Positions 45,260 to 54,410 of a stretch of 64,000 bases of DNA are shown here, in pieces. The stretch comes from Fredinandcohnia onubensis (GTDB lineage Bacteria; Bacillota; Bacilli; Bacillales; Bacillaceae_L): the NCBI RefSeq assembly GCF_002734285.1, contig NZ_NSEA01000002.1, positions 1-64,000 on the forward strand. Direction: 5' to 3'. A model generated the notes under the pieces. The model had not been told where the DNA came from. It worked only from the letters and a program-made list of their open reading frames with translations, and did no database searches. Every line of letters begins with the position of its first letter. The stretch's first letter is position 1. The position numbers and the translations under genes were made by a program.

Positions 45260-46249
45260 ATGACAGAGAAAGGATTTAATATACTAATATCCGTAATCAT
45301 CGGGTTCCTTTTAAGCTGTGCGGTGTTTTTCTATGTAACTGAGGACAAAGCAAAACCCGTAACATCGAATCCAACGACCGAAGCACCGACAACTCCCCCT
45401 CCTTCCAATACAGATAAGAAAAAACCACCACCGGCTGATAGCCAGGAACAACAAAATCAAGACAAGAATAATGAAACTGAAAAGCAAACAGATTCAGAAA
45501 AACAAAGTGAAAAAGATAAGCAAAAAGAAGATAAAGAAAAACAAAACAATGAAGAACAAAACAACAATGAAAAAGCAAAGCCTAGCGATGAACTCCCAGA
45601 GATTGTTTGGGGAATTGATTCTGCAAGTGAAACGACAAAAGATTTTTATGCTTGTGTAAAAGAGAATTTTGGTGACCCCGTCGTATTTGGTCGTTATCTT
45701 GGCGAGCGCGAAGGGATCTCAGTAGGTCTTACAGCTGAACAAGTGGAGATAATCCATGCTGAAGGTGACTTTATTCTACCAATATACAATCATTTTAATG
45801 ATGCAACAGGTTATGACAATGGGGTTGCACATGCTAAGGAAGCAATTAAACTAGCTGGTGAAATTGGCATCCCAGAAGGAGTTGCCCTGTTTGCAGATAT
45901 TGAACCAACCTACCCAGTAGATTCTGAGTTTATTAAAGGCTGGTTTGAGACAGTAGAAGGCTCTCCGTATAAATCTGGAATTTATGGTGTATTTGACCCT
46001 GAGCAAGCTTTGTTTAAAGCCTATCAAGAGGCCGGAAAAAGCAACGGCGCCATCCTTGAACAGAATTATATTTGGACAGCTGCACCTAGTGTCGGAATAA
46101 CAGCAGAAGCCAAAGCACCAAAATATAACCCGAGTGCTCCAGAAGGCTCACTTGCATGGGGCTGGCAATACGGCTTAGACTCTGAAACTTGTAACATTGA
46201 CACAAACCTATTCAAACGTGAACTCGTCGATGTCTTGTGGAAACCTTAA
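45260..46249 (+). CDS. Membrane-anchored DUF1906 (glycoside hydrolase-like) protein
   Basis: 329 residues: an N-terminal membrane anchor (about 8-27), a low-complexity linker (about 30-112) of Pro/Thr then Lys/Glu/Gln/Asn, and a C-terminal DUF1906 domain from about 115. The latter shows WGIDSASETTKDFYACV, VVFGRYLG, GLTAEQVEIIHAEGDFILPIYNHF and FADIEP, the TIM-barrel pattern of Rv2525c-like and GH25-related proteins. The domain should sit outside the membrane, held away by the long charged linker, and may bind or cut cell-wall glycan. Preceded by a perfect dyad. Confidence 0.8.
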   Translation: MTEKGFNILISVIIGFLLSCAVFFYVTEDKAKPVTSNPTTEAPTTPPPSNTDKKKPPPADSQEQQNQDKNNETEKQTDSEKQSEKDKQKEDKEKQNNEEQNNNEKAKPSDELPEIVWGIDSASETTKDFYACVKENFGDPVVFGRYLGEREGISVGLTAEQVEIIHAEGDFILPIYNHFNDATGYDNGVAHAKEAIKLAGEIGIPEGVALFADIEPTYPVDSEFIKGWFETVEGSPYKSGIYGVFDPEQALFKAYQEAGKSNGAILEQNYIWTAAPSVGITAEAKAPKYNPSAPEGSLAWGWQYGLDSETCNIDTNLFKRELVDVLWKP

Positions 46250-46266
46250 GAAAATGAGAAACATGA

Positions 46267-46303
46267 AAAAAGAAGCATGAGTTTACCTCTTATGCTTCTT
46301 TTC
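46267..46303. terminator. Terminator between DUF1906 and AIM24 genes
   Basis: AAAAGAAGCAT...ATGCTTCTTTT with inner GAG/CTC pairs, T-runs on both strands, between convergent genes. Confidence 0.8.
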
Positions 46304-46308
46304 GTATA

Positions 46309-47004
46309 TCAGCTATTCGATTGCTGCATATAAACCTCTTCATACGGCTGAACGATGACAAAGCCATCTCCCTCAAATCTCATTTGAATCGATTCGCCAC
46401 TTCCACGACCTACAAATGTTTTAAATGAAATATCCGTTTGGAACTCAGGGTGAAGATTTCCAGACCAAGCAACTGTTGCATTCGGATCTGTTATAACAGG
46501 TTTTCCTGGCGTTACCCGCAATGTAAGTGGCTCATAATGAGTCGTAATCGCAAGCATTCCACTCCCCTCACAACGAACATTGAACAGCCCACCCGCCATC
46601 ATACCTGCTACCCGCTTCATTAGCTTTATTTCATGCTTCAAGGATGGTTCAAAGGCAAGAAGATCATTCCCATTTACATAGATTGATTCGTTCTGAAGTT
46701 GAAGAATGATAATTTTTTTCCCGCTGTCGGCCAAGTATAGTTTCCCTTGCCCATTTGCTTTCATTAACGATGCCCCTTCACCTGTTAACGCTTTCTTAAA
46801 CATACTTCCAAGGCCATGCTCCAGGATTCCTTCTCGTTCATACTTGATTTTTCCGTTATAGGCAACCATTGACCCTGCTTTTGCCCAAATCATCCCATTC
46901 AAATTTACTTCAAGCATTCTAGGTGTCTCTAACTCAAACAATCCTTCACCTTTGTCTTCTTGCTCTGTGTTTTTTATAAATTCAGCAATTGAATATTTGC
47001 TCAT
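46309..47004 (-). CDS. AIM24 family protein
   Basis: About 231 residues, a beta-rich protein of the AIM24/TIGR00266 family. LEVNLNGMIWAKAGSMVAYNGKIKYEREG (near 29-57), GLGSMFKKALTGEGASLMKANGQGKLYLAD and LAITTHYEPLTL are typical. The tandem beta-helix-like fold is conserved from bacteria to mitochondria; in bacteria the role is unknown. ATG 47004 follows GATGTGGGGG. Monocistronic, convergent with the DUF1906 gene. Confidence 0.83.
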   Translation of the reverse strand: MSKYSIAEFIKNTEQEDKGEGLFELETPRMLEVNLNGMIWAKAGSMVAYNGKIKYEREGILEHGLGSMFKKALTGEGASLMKANGQGKLYLADSGKKIIILQLQNESIYVNGNDLLAFEPSLKHEIKLMKRVAGMMAGGLFNVRCEGSGMLAITTHYEPLTLRVTPGKPVITDPNATVAWSGNLHPEFQTDISFKTFVGRGSGESIQMRFEGDGFVIVQPYEEVYMQQSNS

Positions 47005-47113
47005 ATCCCCCACATCCTTTCTTTAGTTTGTTATACGTATAGACTAGGAAAAGGTTTCAGATTGTTAAGGTTTTGTAAATTTTCATTTTTGACTTTAGGT
47101 ATCTTTTTTTGTA

Positions 47114-47157
47114 TGCTATAATTCCGATATCGGTTTTCGATATTGGTTTTCTATATC
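47114..47157 (+). promoter_or_regulatory. Extended -10 promoter with PadR-type operator repeats
   Basis: TGCTATAAT (47114-47122) is an extended -10 without a good -35. It is followed at 47125-47157 by three GATAT-type words (CGATATCGG, CGATATTGG, TATATC) 13 bp apart, joined by TTTTC. A PadR dimer could bind here and repress. Confidence 0.6.
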
Positions 47158-47179
47158 AACCTGATTGGTGGTAACTAAA

Positions 47180-47488
47180 GTGGAAGAAAAAATATTGAGG
47201 AAGCTTTTTCTTGGGTTCATCCAGATTCATATTTTACACCATGCAAAAGAACACCCTATTTTCGGGGCATGGATGCTCGAAGAACTTAGAGAGCATGGAT
47301 ATGTCATAAGTTCCGGAACACTCTACCCGATCCTCCACAGCATGGAGTCAGATGGCCTATTAGTAAAAGAAGAAAAAAATGTAGACGGAAAAATTAGAAA
47401 GTATTATACCACAACCGATAAAGGAAATTCCGTTCTTATCGAAGCTCGGAATAAAGCTTATGAGCTTTTCAAAGAAATTAAGGATTAG
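47180..47488 (+). CDS. PadR-family regulator upstream of chrA
   Basis: About 102 residues: PadR winged helix with FIQIHILHHAKEHPIFGAWMLEELREHGYVISSGTLYPILHSMESDGLL (about 11-58) and a short C-terminal helix. GTG 47180 follows GGTGGT; the upstream TTG 47165 in the frame has no ribosome site. It ends 15 bp before chrA, so the two are cotranscribed, and probably binds the repeats at its own promoter. Confidence 0.85.
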   Translation: MEEKILRKLFLGFIQIHILHHAKEHPIFGAWMLEELREHGYVISSGTLYPILHSMESDGLLVKEEKNVDGKIRKYYTTTDKGNSVLIEARNKAYELFKEIKD

Positions 47489-47503
47489 TTGAAGGGGGAA
47501 AAC

Positions 47504-48670
47504 ATGAAAAACTTACTTGAAATTCTAGTTGTATCAACAAGACTCGGTTTGACATCTTTTGGAGGACCTGTTGCACACTTAGGATATTTTCACGAAGAAT
47601 ATATCCGTCGACGTAAATGGATGGATGAAAAAACCTATGCAGATTTAGTTGCTTTGTGTCAGTTTTTACCTGGACCTGCTAGTAGCCAAGTCGGAATTGG
47701 TATTGGTGTGATGCGTGCAGGAGTACTCGGTGGAATTGTTTCATTCCTGGGGTTCACTCTTCCGTCTGTCATTGCACTCATTCTTTTTGCAGTAATCCTA
47801 CAAGGGTTGGATATCGGAACTGCAGGCTGGATTCATGGATTAAAATTGGTGGCCGTAGCCGTTGTGGCACATGCAATTCTTGGAATGGCACAAAAACTTA
47901 CTCCAGATTTAAAGAGAAAATCACTTGCACTTTTTGCTTTAGTTGGAACTTTACTGTGGCAGACTGCCTTTACACAGGTAGGCGTTATTCTCATTGCAGC
48001 CATTTTAGGATTTATATTATTTAAAAATCATACAGACAGTGAGACTACCAATTTACAGTTCCCAATATCTCGTAAATTCGCAGCTTTCTGTTTGATGTTG
48101 TTTTTCGGTTTGCTCATTCTTTTACCGATTTTAAGAGAAGTTACTTCCTTGGAATGGATTGCAATGTTTGATAGCTTTTACCGATCTGGTTCGCTGGTTT
48201 TTGGTGGCGGGCATGTTGTATTACCGCTATTAGAACGTGAATTTGTCCCAACAGGATGGGTAAGCGAAGAAGCATTCCTTGCTGGGTATGGAGCAGCACA
48301 AGCCGTTCCTGGACCATTGTTTACATTTGCTGCCTATCTTGGTGCTGTGATAAATGGATGGCAAGGTGGACTACTTGCAACGGTGGCTATTTTTCTACCA
48401 GCTTTTCTACTCATTTTAGGTACATTACCGTTCTGGGATTCTTTACGCCGCAATCCAAAAATTAAAGGAGCACTAATGGGGGTTAACGCAGCAGTGGTTG
48501 GAATATTGATTTCTGCCTTCTATCACCCAATTTGGACCAGCACTGTGTATGCACCAATCGATTTTGCATTCGCAGCCATTTTGTTCAGCATGCTTGTCTA
48601 TTGGAAACTACCACCTTGGATTGTTGTGGTAACAGGTGCAATCGGCGGTGCGATTATTAGTTTATTTTAG
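47504..48670 (+). CDS. chrA: ChrA chromate efflux transporter (fused double domain)
   Basis: 388 residues, two CHR domains in tandem: N-half LTSFGGPVAHLGYFHEEYIRRRKWMDEKTYADLVALCQFLPGPASSQVGIGIG (near 18-68) and C-half GSLVFGGGHVVLPLLEREF, AAQAVPGPLFTFAAYLG (near 270-286). This is the long-chain chromate ion transporter, exporting chromate at the cell membrane. ATG 47504 follows AAGGGGG. Pairing with a PadR regulator is known in Bacillus. Followed by a clear terminator. Confidence 0.92.
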   Translation: MKNLLEILVVSTRLGLTSFGGPVAHLGYFHEEYIRRRKWMDEKTYADLVALCQFLPGPASSQVGIGIGVMRAGVLGGIVSFLGFTLPSVIALILFAVILQGLDIGTAGWIHGLKLVAVAVVAHAILGMAQKLTPDLKRKSLALFALVGTLLWQTAFTQVGVILIAAILGFILFKNHTDSETTNLQFPISRKFAAFCLMLFFGLLILLPILREVTSLEWIAMFDSFYRSGSLVFGGGHVVLPLLEREFVPTGWVSEEAFLAGYGAAQAVPGPLFTFAAYLGAVINGWQGGLLATVAIFLPAFLLILGTLPFWDSLRRNPKIKGALMGVNAAVVGILISAFYHPIWTSTVYAPIDFAFAAILFSMLVYWKLPPWIVVVTGAIGGAIISLF

Positions 48671-48696
48671 ACTACCAATTTGGTAGTCTTTTTTTA
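48668..48696 (+). terminator. chrA terminator
   Basis: GACTACC-AATTT-GGTAGTC followed by TTTTTTT. Confidence 0.9.
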
Positions 48697-48735
48697 ATCT
48701 TCTATTCGACTTGTAACAAGAACAGGTTGATTATC

Positions 48736-49479
48736 CTATTCCTCCTCATCCTCTCTAAACAACTCGTCCAAATACCGTTCTCTCCGATGCAAAAATCCCA
48801 TTGTGATCTGATAATGCTCGGTTTCTTCATATTCAATCTGCTCAATTGGTGATGCATCAAAATTAAAAATCTGAGCCCTCGGATATCCCAGTAATATCGG
48901 TGAATGTGTTGCAATTATGAATTGTGCATCTCCACCTTTTTCTAGATCATGAATCACTCTTAAAAAGGCAAGTTGGCGCGCTGGAGATAAAGCCGCCTCA
49001 GGCTCGTCCAAAAGATAAATACTTCGTTCACCAAACCGATTCAAAAATAACGACAAGAAAGACTCGCCATGTGATTGCTCATGCAGCGACTTTCCCCCAT
49101 ACCCTTCATAGTTAAAAGTTGGATCCTCCTTAGCCAATTGGTCCAAATAAGAGGCAAAATGAAAAAAGCTTTCTGCCCGTAAAAAGAAGCCCTGATTGAT
49201 TTTTGGCATCCATGAGAGTCGAATATACTCACTTAAGGCTGGGGTCGCATCTTCAAAATAATAGGAATTGTTTCTTCCCCCTCCCCCACTATTAAACCCA
49301 CACTGGTGGGCAATCGCCTCAAGCAAAGTGGACTTTCCCGACCCATTTTCACCTACAAAAAACGTAACAGGTTCATAAAAATCAAGTTGTTCGAGACCCC
49401 TAATACTTGGTATCGAAAAAGGATATGCCCGCTTATTATGTATTTTTTCCGATATTAATTTTACACTCCGTAAAAACAA
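48736..49479 (-). CDS. Single-gene AAA/ABC-type ATPase
   Basis: 247 residues with Walker A VGENGSGKSTLLEAIA (near 42-57), a glycine-rich loop GFNSGGGGRNN, the signature-like HGESFLSLFLNRF, Walker B SIYLLDEPEAALSP (near 165) and the His switch FIIATHSPILL. This is the compact AAA_23/Rad50-like ATPase group that stands alone in many Firmicutes. It is not next to a nuclease or reverse transcriptase, so a defence role cannot be claimed. Confidence 0.82.
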   Translation of the reverse strand: MFLRSVKLISEKIHNKRAYPFSIPSIRGLEQLDFYEPVTFFVGENGSGKSTLLEAIAHQCGFNSGGGGRNNSYYFEDATPALSEYIRLSWMPKINQGFFLRAESFFHFASYLDQLAKEDPTFNYEGYGGKSLHEQSHGESFLSLFLNRFGERSIYLLDEPEAALSPARQLAFLRVIHDLEKGGDAQFIIATHSPILLGYPRAQIFNFDASPIEQIEYEETEHYQITMGFLHRRERYLDELFREDEEE

Positions 49480-49630
49480 AACAAATCACCACACTCACGT
49501 AATACAACCATTTTAACACGGTCGCTTTGTTCTTCCACCTATTTCGTATCAATTTAGATGTTTCTCTCTTGATAATATCTTTCATACATGATAAGATTCA
49601 AAAAATTTATCTTTTTTGGGAGGCCTGAAA

Positions 49631-50152
49631 ATGAGATATGTTACGTTAACGGAAGTTTATAATCATAGAATTGCTCAAAAATACCTGTCTCGTTCTGGAA
49701 AGGCTCACGCCATTGCTTGTGCTTACCATGCTTTCAAAATGGCCAAGCAGCAAAATGTTTCTGTCGATCTTGCTACAAAAGCAGCTTTGCTCCATGATAT
49801 GGGGCATTATACATGGTATAAGAATGGAAAATGGGATTATAGCATGTACAAGGAAAATGACATTCATGCCATTAAAGGGGCAGAACGTGCTCATAAATTA
49901 TTGATTCGATTAGGTGAAAATCCGAAATATGCCAAAGAAATTGCTTATGCTATACTATTCCACACGGACTCATATATCGAAGAAGGTTTTATCAAGCGTA
50001 CGCCACTCCAAGCCATTACAAAGCTTGCAGATGAACTGGATGAAGAAGAAGGTGGTCTTCACCACTATCGTGAAATTGATGAGGACAAAGCGAAGAAAAT
50101 GATAGAAAGATTAGATGCCTTAGTTGAAGAAGAAATGGACAAACACCAATAA
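49631..50152 (+). CDS. HD-domain phosphohydrolase (YqeK-like)
   Basis: About 173 residues. The HD superfamily metal site is seen as KAHAIACAYHAFKMAK (first His near 25-30) and LLHDMGHYTWY (His-Asp near 55), with EIAYAILFHTDSY (His near 106) and LADELDEEEG (Asp near 125). Such proteins hydrolyse nucleotides such as diadenosine tetraphosphate. ATG 49631 follows GGGAGG. Monocistronic. Confidence 0.82.
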   Translation: MRYVTLTEVYNHRIAQKYLSRSGKAHAIACAYHAFKMAKQQNVSVDLATKAALLHDMGHYTWYKNGKWDYSMYKENDIHAIKGAERAHKLLIRLGENPKYAKEIAYAILFHTDSYIEEGFIKRTPLQAITKLADELDEEEGGLHHYREIDEDKAKKMIERLDALVEEEMDKHQ

Positions 50153-50220
50153 ATTCAATCCAAATTAAAAAGCCCAAGAGAAAATGCTTATTCAGCTTTC
50201 TCCTGGACCTCGTTACATTC

Positions 50221-51465
50221 TTAAATAGCCCAATCACCTTTTCGGAAAATCGGAACGACTGCACCGTCTTGTTTAATGCCGTCTATATCCATATCACTTG
50301 ATCCAATCATAAAATCGACGTGAACTGTTGACACATTTAAGCCACTTTCTTTTAGTTCGTCTTCATTCATTTTCGTGCCGCCCTGAAGATTTGTAGGGTA
50401 CGCCGCACCAATCGCAAGGTGATTTGAAGCATTTTCATCGAATAATGTATTAAAGAAAGTAATACCTGACTGAGAAATTGGTGATGGATCTGGTACTAAT
50501 GCAACCTCACCTAGACCTGTTCCACCCTCATTATCAAATACGAGCTTCTTCATAATATCATCTCCCGTTTCTGCGGAGATATCGACGATTTTGCCATCTT
50601 TAAAGTGCACTACAATACCTTCTATTAAGGTGCCTGCATAGCTTAATGGTTTTGTGCTTCGAACTACACCGTCCATACGACGTGTATCTGGAGCCGTGTA
50701 TACCTCTTCAGTCGGCATATTTGCGATAAATTCTTCTTCTTTTGGATTATAGCTTCTAGCGCTTTCCCAGATATGGTTCTTGGGCAAACCAAGTTTTAAA
50801 TCCGTACCTGGTGCTCGATAGTGCAACGCATCAAATTGGATTTCATTTAACTTGGCTGCCTTTTCATTCAAAACTTTTGTATGCTCGTCCCATGCAGCAA
50901 CAGGGTCTTCCTCATACACTCGGCAAGTTTTGAAAATTTGATCCCAAAGCGCATCCACCTGCTCCTCAGTTGTTGCAAGGTCCGGGAATACTTTAGCCGC
51001 CCACCCTGCTCCAGCAGCTGCTGCAACTGTCCATTTTAAATCATTGTTTTGAGTCGCAACCCGTTGTACTTTGAATGCCTTCGCAGCTTTGTTTTGATAG
51101 GCAGAGATTTTAGCAGAATCAACCCCGCTTAGAAAGCCTGGATCACTTGAGACGATTGAAAGTCTGCATACCTTATGGTTGAGAACATGATCATCTGATT
51201 CTTGAATTTCGTATTCAGGAATATCAGTTAATACCTCTTCAGGCTGATGTAGATAGTGTTCTTTTGTAATTTCATCGTCAGACCACTTTACAATAACCTT
51301 TTCAGCCCCTAATGCGTATGCCTCTTTTGTCACAAGGCGAGCAAGTGGAGCCTGATCAACCGTGATTGTCATCTTAACCCAATCACCTTTTTGCACATTA
51401 AGTCCGTTAGCTACTAAAAGCTTCGCATACTTTTTTAAGTTCTCCTCAAAATGTGGAAGAGCCAT
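50221..51465 (-). CDS. ampS: Aminopeptidase AmpS (M29 family)
   Basis: 414 residues, metallopeptidase family M29 (thermophilic aminopeptidase). The C-terminal metal site includes Glu in TGLGEVALVPDPSPI (near 316), Glu and His in FDENASNHLAIGAAYP (near 340-350) and His-Asp in VHVDFMIGSSDMDIDGI (near 382-398). Length matches B. subtilis AmpS (about 410). Cytosolic removal of N-terminal residues from peptides. Monocistronic. Confidence 0.93.
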   Translation of the reverse strand: MALPHFEENLKKYAKLLVANGLNVQKGDWVKMTITVDQAPLARLVTKEAYALGAEKVIVKWSDDEITKEHYLHQPEEVLTDIPEYEIQESDDHVLNHKVCRLSIVSSDPGFLSGVDSAKISAYQNKAAKAFKVQRVATQNNDLKWTVAAAAGAGWAAKVFPDLATTEEQVDALWDQIFKTCRVYEEDPVAAWDEHTKVLNEKAAKLNEIQFDALHYRAPGTDLKLGLPKNHIWESARSYNPKEEEFIANMPTEEVYTAPDTRRMDGVVRSTKPLSYAGTLIEGIVVHFKDGKIVDISAETGDDIMKKLVFDNEGGTGLGEVALVPDPSPISQSGITFFNTLFDENASNHLAIGAAYPTNLQGGTKMNEDELKESGLNVSTVHVDFMIGSSDMDIDGIKQDGAVVPIFRKGDWAI

Positions 51466-51524
51466 CTTATTACCCCCAATAAATTATGTATAACATTATA
51501 CTAGCATAACACAAATTAAAAACC

Positions 51525-51965
51525 CTAATGAATCAAAGAACCCCTAAGCGTAGAAATACCATTTTCCATATATCCCTTCAAACAGGTGAGCATATACATC
51601 CACCCTTCTTTTTGACCTAATAGAATGTTTACGATTTCAGGATCGTTGGTGTTAAAACCTGATTCTGTTACCTCTAATACTGTGCTTCCATTTTGCTCTT
51701 CCGTAAGCAAAAAAGTCACTGTCGTTTCATGCTCACCTTCTCCCCATTTGTACACTATTTTTTTATCTTGTTCTACCTCTACTACTTTAATTGTTAATTC
51801 TGCATTATATTCCTGATAAATCCATGTAATTTTATTTCCTTCTTCCAATCGACCTGAACTATTAGAAAACCAATAGTTTCCGATTTTTTCTGGGTCTACT
51901 AAAGCTTCAAACACCTCACTCGTCGACTTATCAATTCGCATTTTTGATGTTATATCAGAAATCAT
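51525..51965 (-). CDS. SRPBCC / AHSA1-domain protein
   Basis: About 146 residues of the START-like SRPBCC fold: RIDKSTSEVFEALVDPEKIGNYWFSNSSGRLEEGNKITWIYQEYNAELTIKVVEVE, then YKWGEGEHETTVTFLL and a final helix GWMYMLTCLKGYMENG. Bacterial AHSA1 members bind hydrophobic ligands; no activity is known. ATG 51965 follows AAAGGTGAG; an in-frame GTG at 51977 lies within that site. Confidence 0.83.
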   Translation of the reverse strand: MISDITSKMRIDKSTSEVFEALVDPEKIGNYWFSNSSGRLEEGNKITWIYQEYNAELTIKVVEVEQDKKIVYKWGEGEHETTVTFLLTEEQNGSTVLEVTESGFNTNDPEIVNILLGQKEGWMYMLTCLKGYMENGISTLRGSLIH

Positions 51966-52060
51966 AAAACATCTCACCTTTCATAAAAATACCTCTGTAA
52001 TTAATATTATATCCATACTACTTCCACAAAAAATGCTCCTCTCCTTTATAAAAGTAAAAA

Positions 52061-52088
52061 AAGAGCAAATCAACATCGATTTGCTCTT
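52061..52088 (-). terminator. Terminator of the DUF2935 gene
   Basis: AAGAGCAAATC (52061-52071) and GATTTGCTCTT (52078-52088), then T-run on the minus strand. Confidence 0.88.
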
Positions 52089-52102
52089 ACCTTGTTACAA
52101 CG

Positions 52103-52894
52103 TTAATTATTTCTTTTTAAACTCGATTCAAATAAATCAATGATTTCTAAAAACCTTTCCGCTTCTCTAAATGTGTGATCAGCCAACAAAGGATGAATAT
52201 TACTTTTTATCCGACAAGCCTCAATTAGCTCCCTCGCTGTTTTCTTAAAATCTCTAAGTGAGGCAACTGATACTCTATTTTGATCTAAAAACTGAGTTAG
52301 AATTGGTTTTGTTTCCGACTGTGGTCGCATTGAATCTAAATCAACTGCTTGAAATAACAATTGATCAAAGTCATGGCTGAACTCTCTAGCCTGGTCAACA
52401 AGCTTTCTTTCTGATGGATCCAACAAATGCCCGATAAATTTTGCATGATCAGCCATGATTCTAAGGAAGAAAACATTTTCCTGAATAATGGCTTCTGGTT
52501 TTGGCGCGAGTATTCCTTGATTAAGTTCCTTTAACCGATTAGCAAAATAGGCTGCTTCCCTACTAATATGGTCAACTAGCAAAGGGTAATTGTTTGTAAT
52601 AATCTCACAACGTAAAGTTAACCCTAATACCTTTCTTTTATATGCCCATATTGACGCAGCAGCTTGGTACACTTCATTATTAAATGCTTGGACTTGCTGT
52701 AATTCCGAATTTACCGAAAACCGAGCTAGCTTTTCCTCAATTCTTTCAAACACTGTAATAAAATTCTTTGCTTCATTAATTAATTGTTGTTGTTCATACG
52801 TAAAACCCAAACTCAAAAACAAAGCGTGCTCCTTCATTATTCTAGACCAAAATCTAATCTCATCTAATGACCTCGTAACAATTGGATCGGCCAT
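52103..52894 (-). CDS. DUF2935 domain protein
   Basis: 263 residues, two similar all-helical halves (about 10-125 and 140-255). Each half has an EHALFL/DHAKFI motif and a HPLL.DH..REA motif, suggesting paired metal-binding helical bundles (His and Glu). The DUF2935 family is common in Bacillus and Clostridium with no proven role. Monocistronic with its own terminator. Confidence 0.78.
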   Translation of the reverse strand: MADPIVTRSLDEIRFWSRIMKEHALFLSLGFTYEQQQLINEAKNFITVFERIEEKLARFSVNSELQQVQAFNNEVYQAAASIWAYKRKVLGLTLRCEIITNNYPLLVDHISREAAYFANRLKELNQGILAPKPEAIIQENVFFLRIMADHAKFIGHLLDPSERKLVDQAREFSHDFDQLLFQAVDLDSMRPQSETKPILTQFLDQNRVSVASLRDFKKTARELIEACRIKSNIHPLLADHTFREAERFLEIIDLFESSLKRNN

Positions 52895-52980
52895 CTCCCA
52901 CCCTCCCTTATTCTCACCCTTCCTCTACATAGATATGATGGTACGGATTGTACTCATTCAATGATTAATATATAAAAAAA

Positions 52981-53005
52981 AAGCAAACCAATCATTGGTT
53001 TGCTT
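52981..53005 (-). terminator. Terminator of the ypmR-ypmS pair
   Basis: AAGCAAACCA (52981-52990) pairs with TGGTTTGCTT (52996-53005); T-run on the minus strand. Confidence 0.85.
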
Positions 53006-53006
53006 A

Positions 53007-53591
53007 CTAGTCTATTGGGACTTGCAACTTGAACCGTAACTCGTCCTTGCTGAGATCAAACGTTTCGACCGCGACCTTCATATCGCTTTTCATTTTCATT
53101 TCGGACAAATAGACATAGATATCTTGTTTTTTCGAATCAATTTGAACCCATTCTGGAAGATTATAATAGTCGTTAATATACCTAAGTACGAAGGAAACAG
53201 GTAAGCTTACTTGACCCACGGTAAAAGCCTCCTGTTGTAATAGTAAATCCCCATTTTCAATTACCTCAGGTTTAAATGTCATAACCATATCAATTTCTTT
53301 CCCGAATACAGTAATCGTTCCAAGGAGCATAACCCGCTCCGTTAACAAAACCTTGTAATTTAGAGGATTATCCTTTGCTTCTTTTTTCAAAAAGCTATTG
53401 ATTACTCTCGTTAAGTCCTCTTTATTGGTTTCGACTGACAGATTTACTTTATCCGTTGAGTCGACATTTTCCTTCAGGGCCACTTCTTTATTAGGTGCGA
53501 AAAGCAATCCGAAAAAGATAAGCACACACAAGAGATTAAGTGCTAGCAGTGCGAGAAAAAGAAACTTCCATTTATTTTTTACCTTCATCAA
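53007..53591 (-). CDS. ypmS: YpmS-like membrane-anchored protein
   Basis: 194 residues: one N-terminal membrane helix (about 8-30) and an extracytoplasmic domain of the YpmS (DUF2140) family, with NLSVETNKEDLTRVINSFLKKE and DLLLQQEAFTVGQVSLPVSFVLRYI. Function unknown. It follows ypmR by 21 bp on the same strand, the same order as in B. subtilis. Confidence 0.84.
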   Translation of the reverse strand: MMKVKNKWKFLFLALLALNLLCVLIFFGLLFAPNKEVALKENVDSTDKVNLSVETNKEDLTRVINSFLKKEAKDNPLNYKVLLTERVMLLGTITVFGKEIDMVMTFKPEVIENGDLLLQQEAFTVGQVSLPVSFVLRYINDYYNLPEWVQIDSKKQDIYVYLSEMKMKSDMKVAVETFDLSKDELRFKLQVPID

Positions 53592-53612
53592 AGACCCCCT
53601 CTACGTAGGAAA

Positions 53613-54410
53613 TCACTCTTTTCTGATTGATTCGAAAATCCTCTCACTCATTATTTCATACCCTTTTGCGTTTGGATGAAACTCATCTTCTGATAAAAGA
53701 TTATCACTCGTTTGACTGAAAACATCGTCTAGGACTACAAATTTAGTATGGTCAAATGTTGAAAGAATTCTTTCACTACCTTCGTTCCAATTGTCTACAA
53801 TTGTATTAATTTCCGTGGAAAGGTCAATAAACCAACCAAACGGATTGTACAGCCCAACTAGTACGATTTCGGCTTCACTATTATGGTTTCTAATATTTTC
53901 GAGGACTTTTTGTAAGCGAACCTCATATTTAGCCTGTTCTTTCTCAAACACATGTAATGATAGATCAAAAAGGTTCTCTTTCACAATTTTCATTATATCA
54001 TTTCCACCTATGGTAATGACAATGATGTCAGCATCCGCAATCCCTTCTTGAACTTCCTCATTCTGCAATCGATTTAGAAGGTCAGTTGTCTTATGACCTT
54101 TCACACCAAAATTCTGGAGAGTAACCGATTTTACATCTTTTTCACTAAGAAGCTTTTCCTCCAGCAACGAAGTATAGCCCCCCTGCTTCGATTCATCACC
54201 GACACCCTTTGTTAATGAATCGCCAATTGATGCAATACGGAGTTCTCTAGGGATAAAATCATCCGGAACTTCACTCTTTGGAGATAGACCTGTATCATGG
54301 TCGCTGGTGGCTGTAGCTGTTGTTGTTGTAGCTATTCCCCCTGAACAACCACTTAATAATAAACTAGTGATAATAATGGCTAAAATCGGTTTGTTCAACT
54401 TGCTCACCAC
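53613..54410 (-). CDS. ypmR: SGNH/GDSL-type lipoprotein hydrolase (YpmR-like)
   Basis: 265 residues. Lipobox LLLSGC near residue 22 predicts a lipoprotein anchored outside the membrane. SGNH blocks are complete: GDSLTKG (Ser, near 63), VKGHKT (Gly), IGGNDIM (Asn, near 133) and DEFHPNAKGYE (Asp and His, near 240). So an esterase or lipase acting on envelope lipids or esters is expected. Start GTG follows GGAAAG; two adjacent GTG codons are possible. Operon with ypmS; the usual partner ypmQ (SCO1) is 2 kb upstream, separated by two unrelated genes. Confidence 0.87.
   Translation of the reverse strand: MVSKLNKPILAIIITSLLLSGCSGGIATTTTATATSDHDTGLSPKSEVPDDFIPRELRIASIGDSLTKGVGDESKQGGYTSLLEEKLLSEKDVKSVTLQNFGVKGHKTTDLLNRLQNEEVQEGIADADIIVITIGGNDIMKIVKENLFDLSLHVFEKEQAKYEVRLQKVLENIRNHNSEAEIVLVGLYNPFGWFIDLSTEINTIVDNWNEGSERILSTFDHTKFVVLDDVFSQTSDNLLSEDEFHPNAKGYEIMSERIFESIRKE

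Noticed and set aside
48736-49479. AAA ATPase as part of a phage-defence system
   Set aside because: It is a single gene with its own context, with no nuclease, reverse transcriptase or toxin partner next to it.
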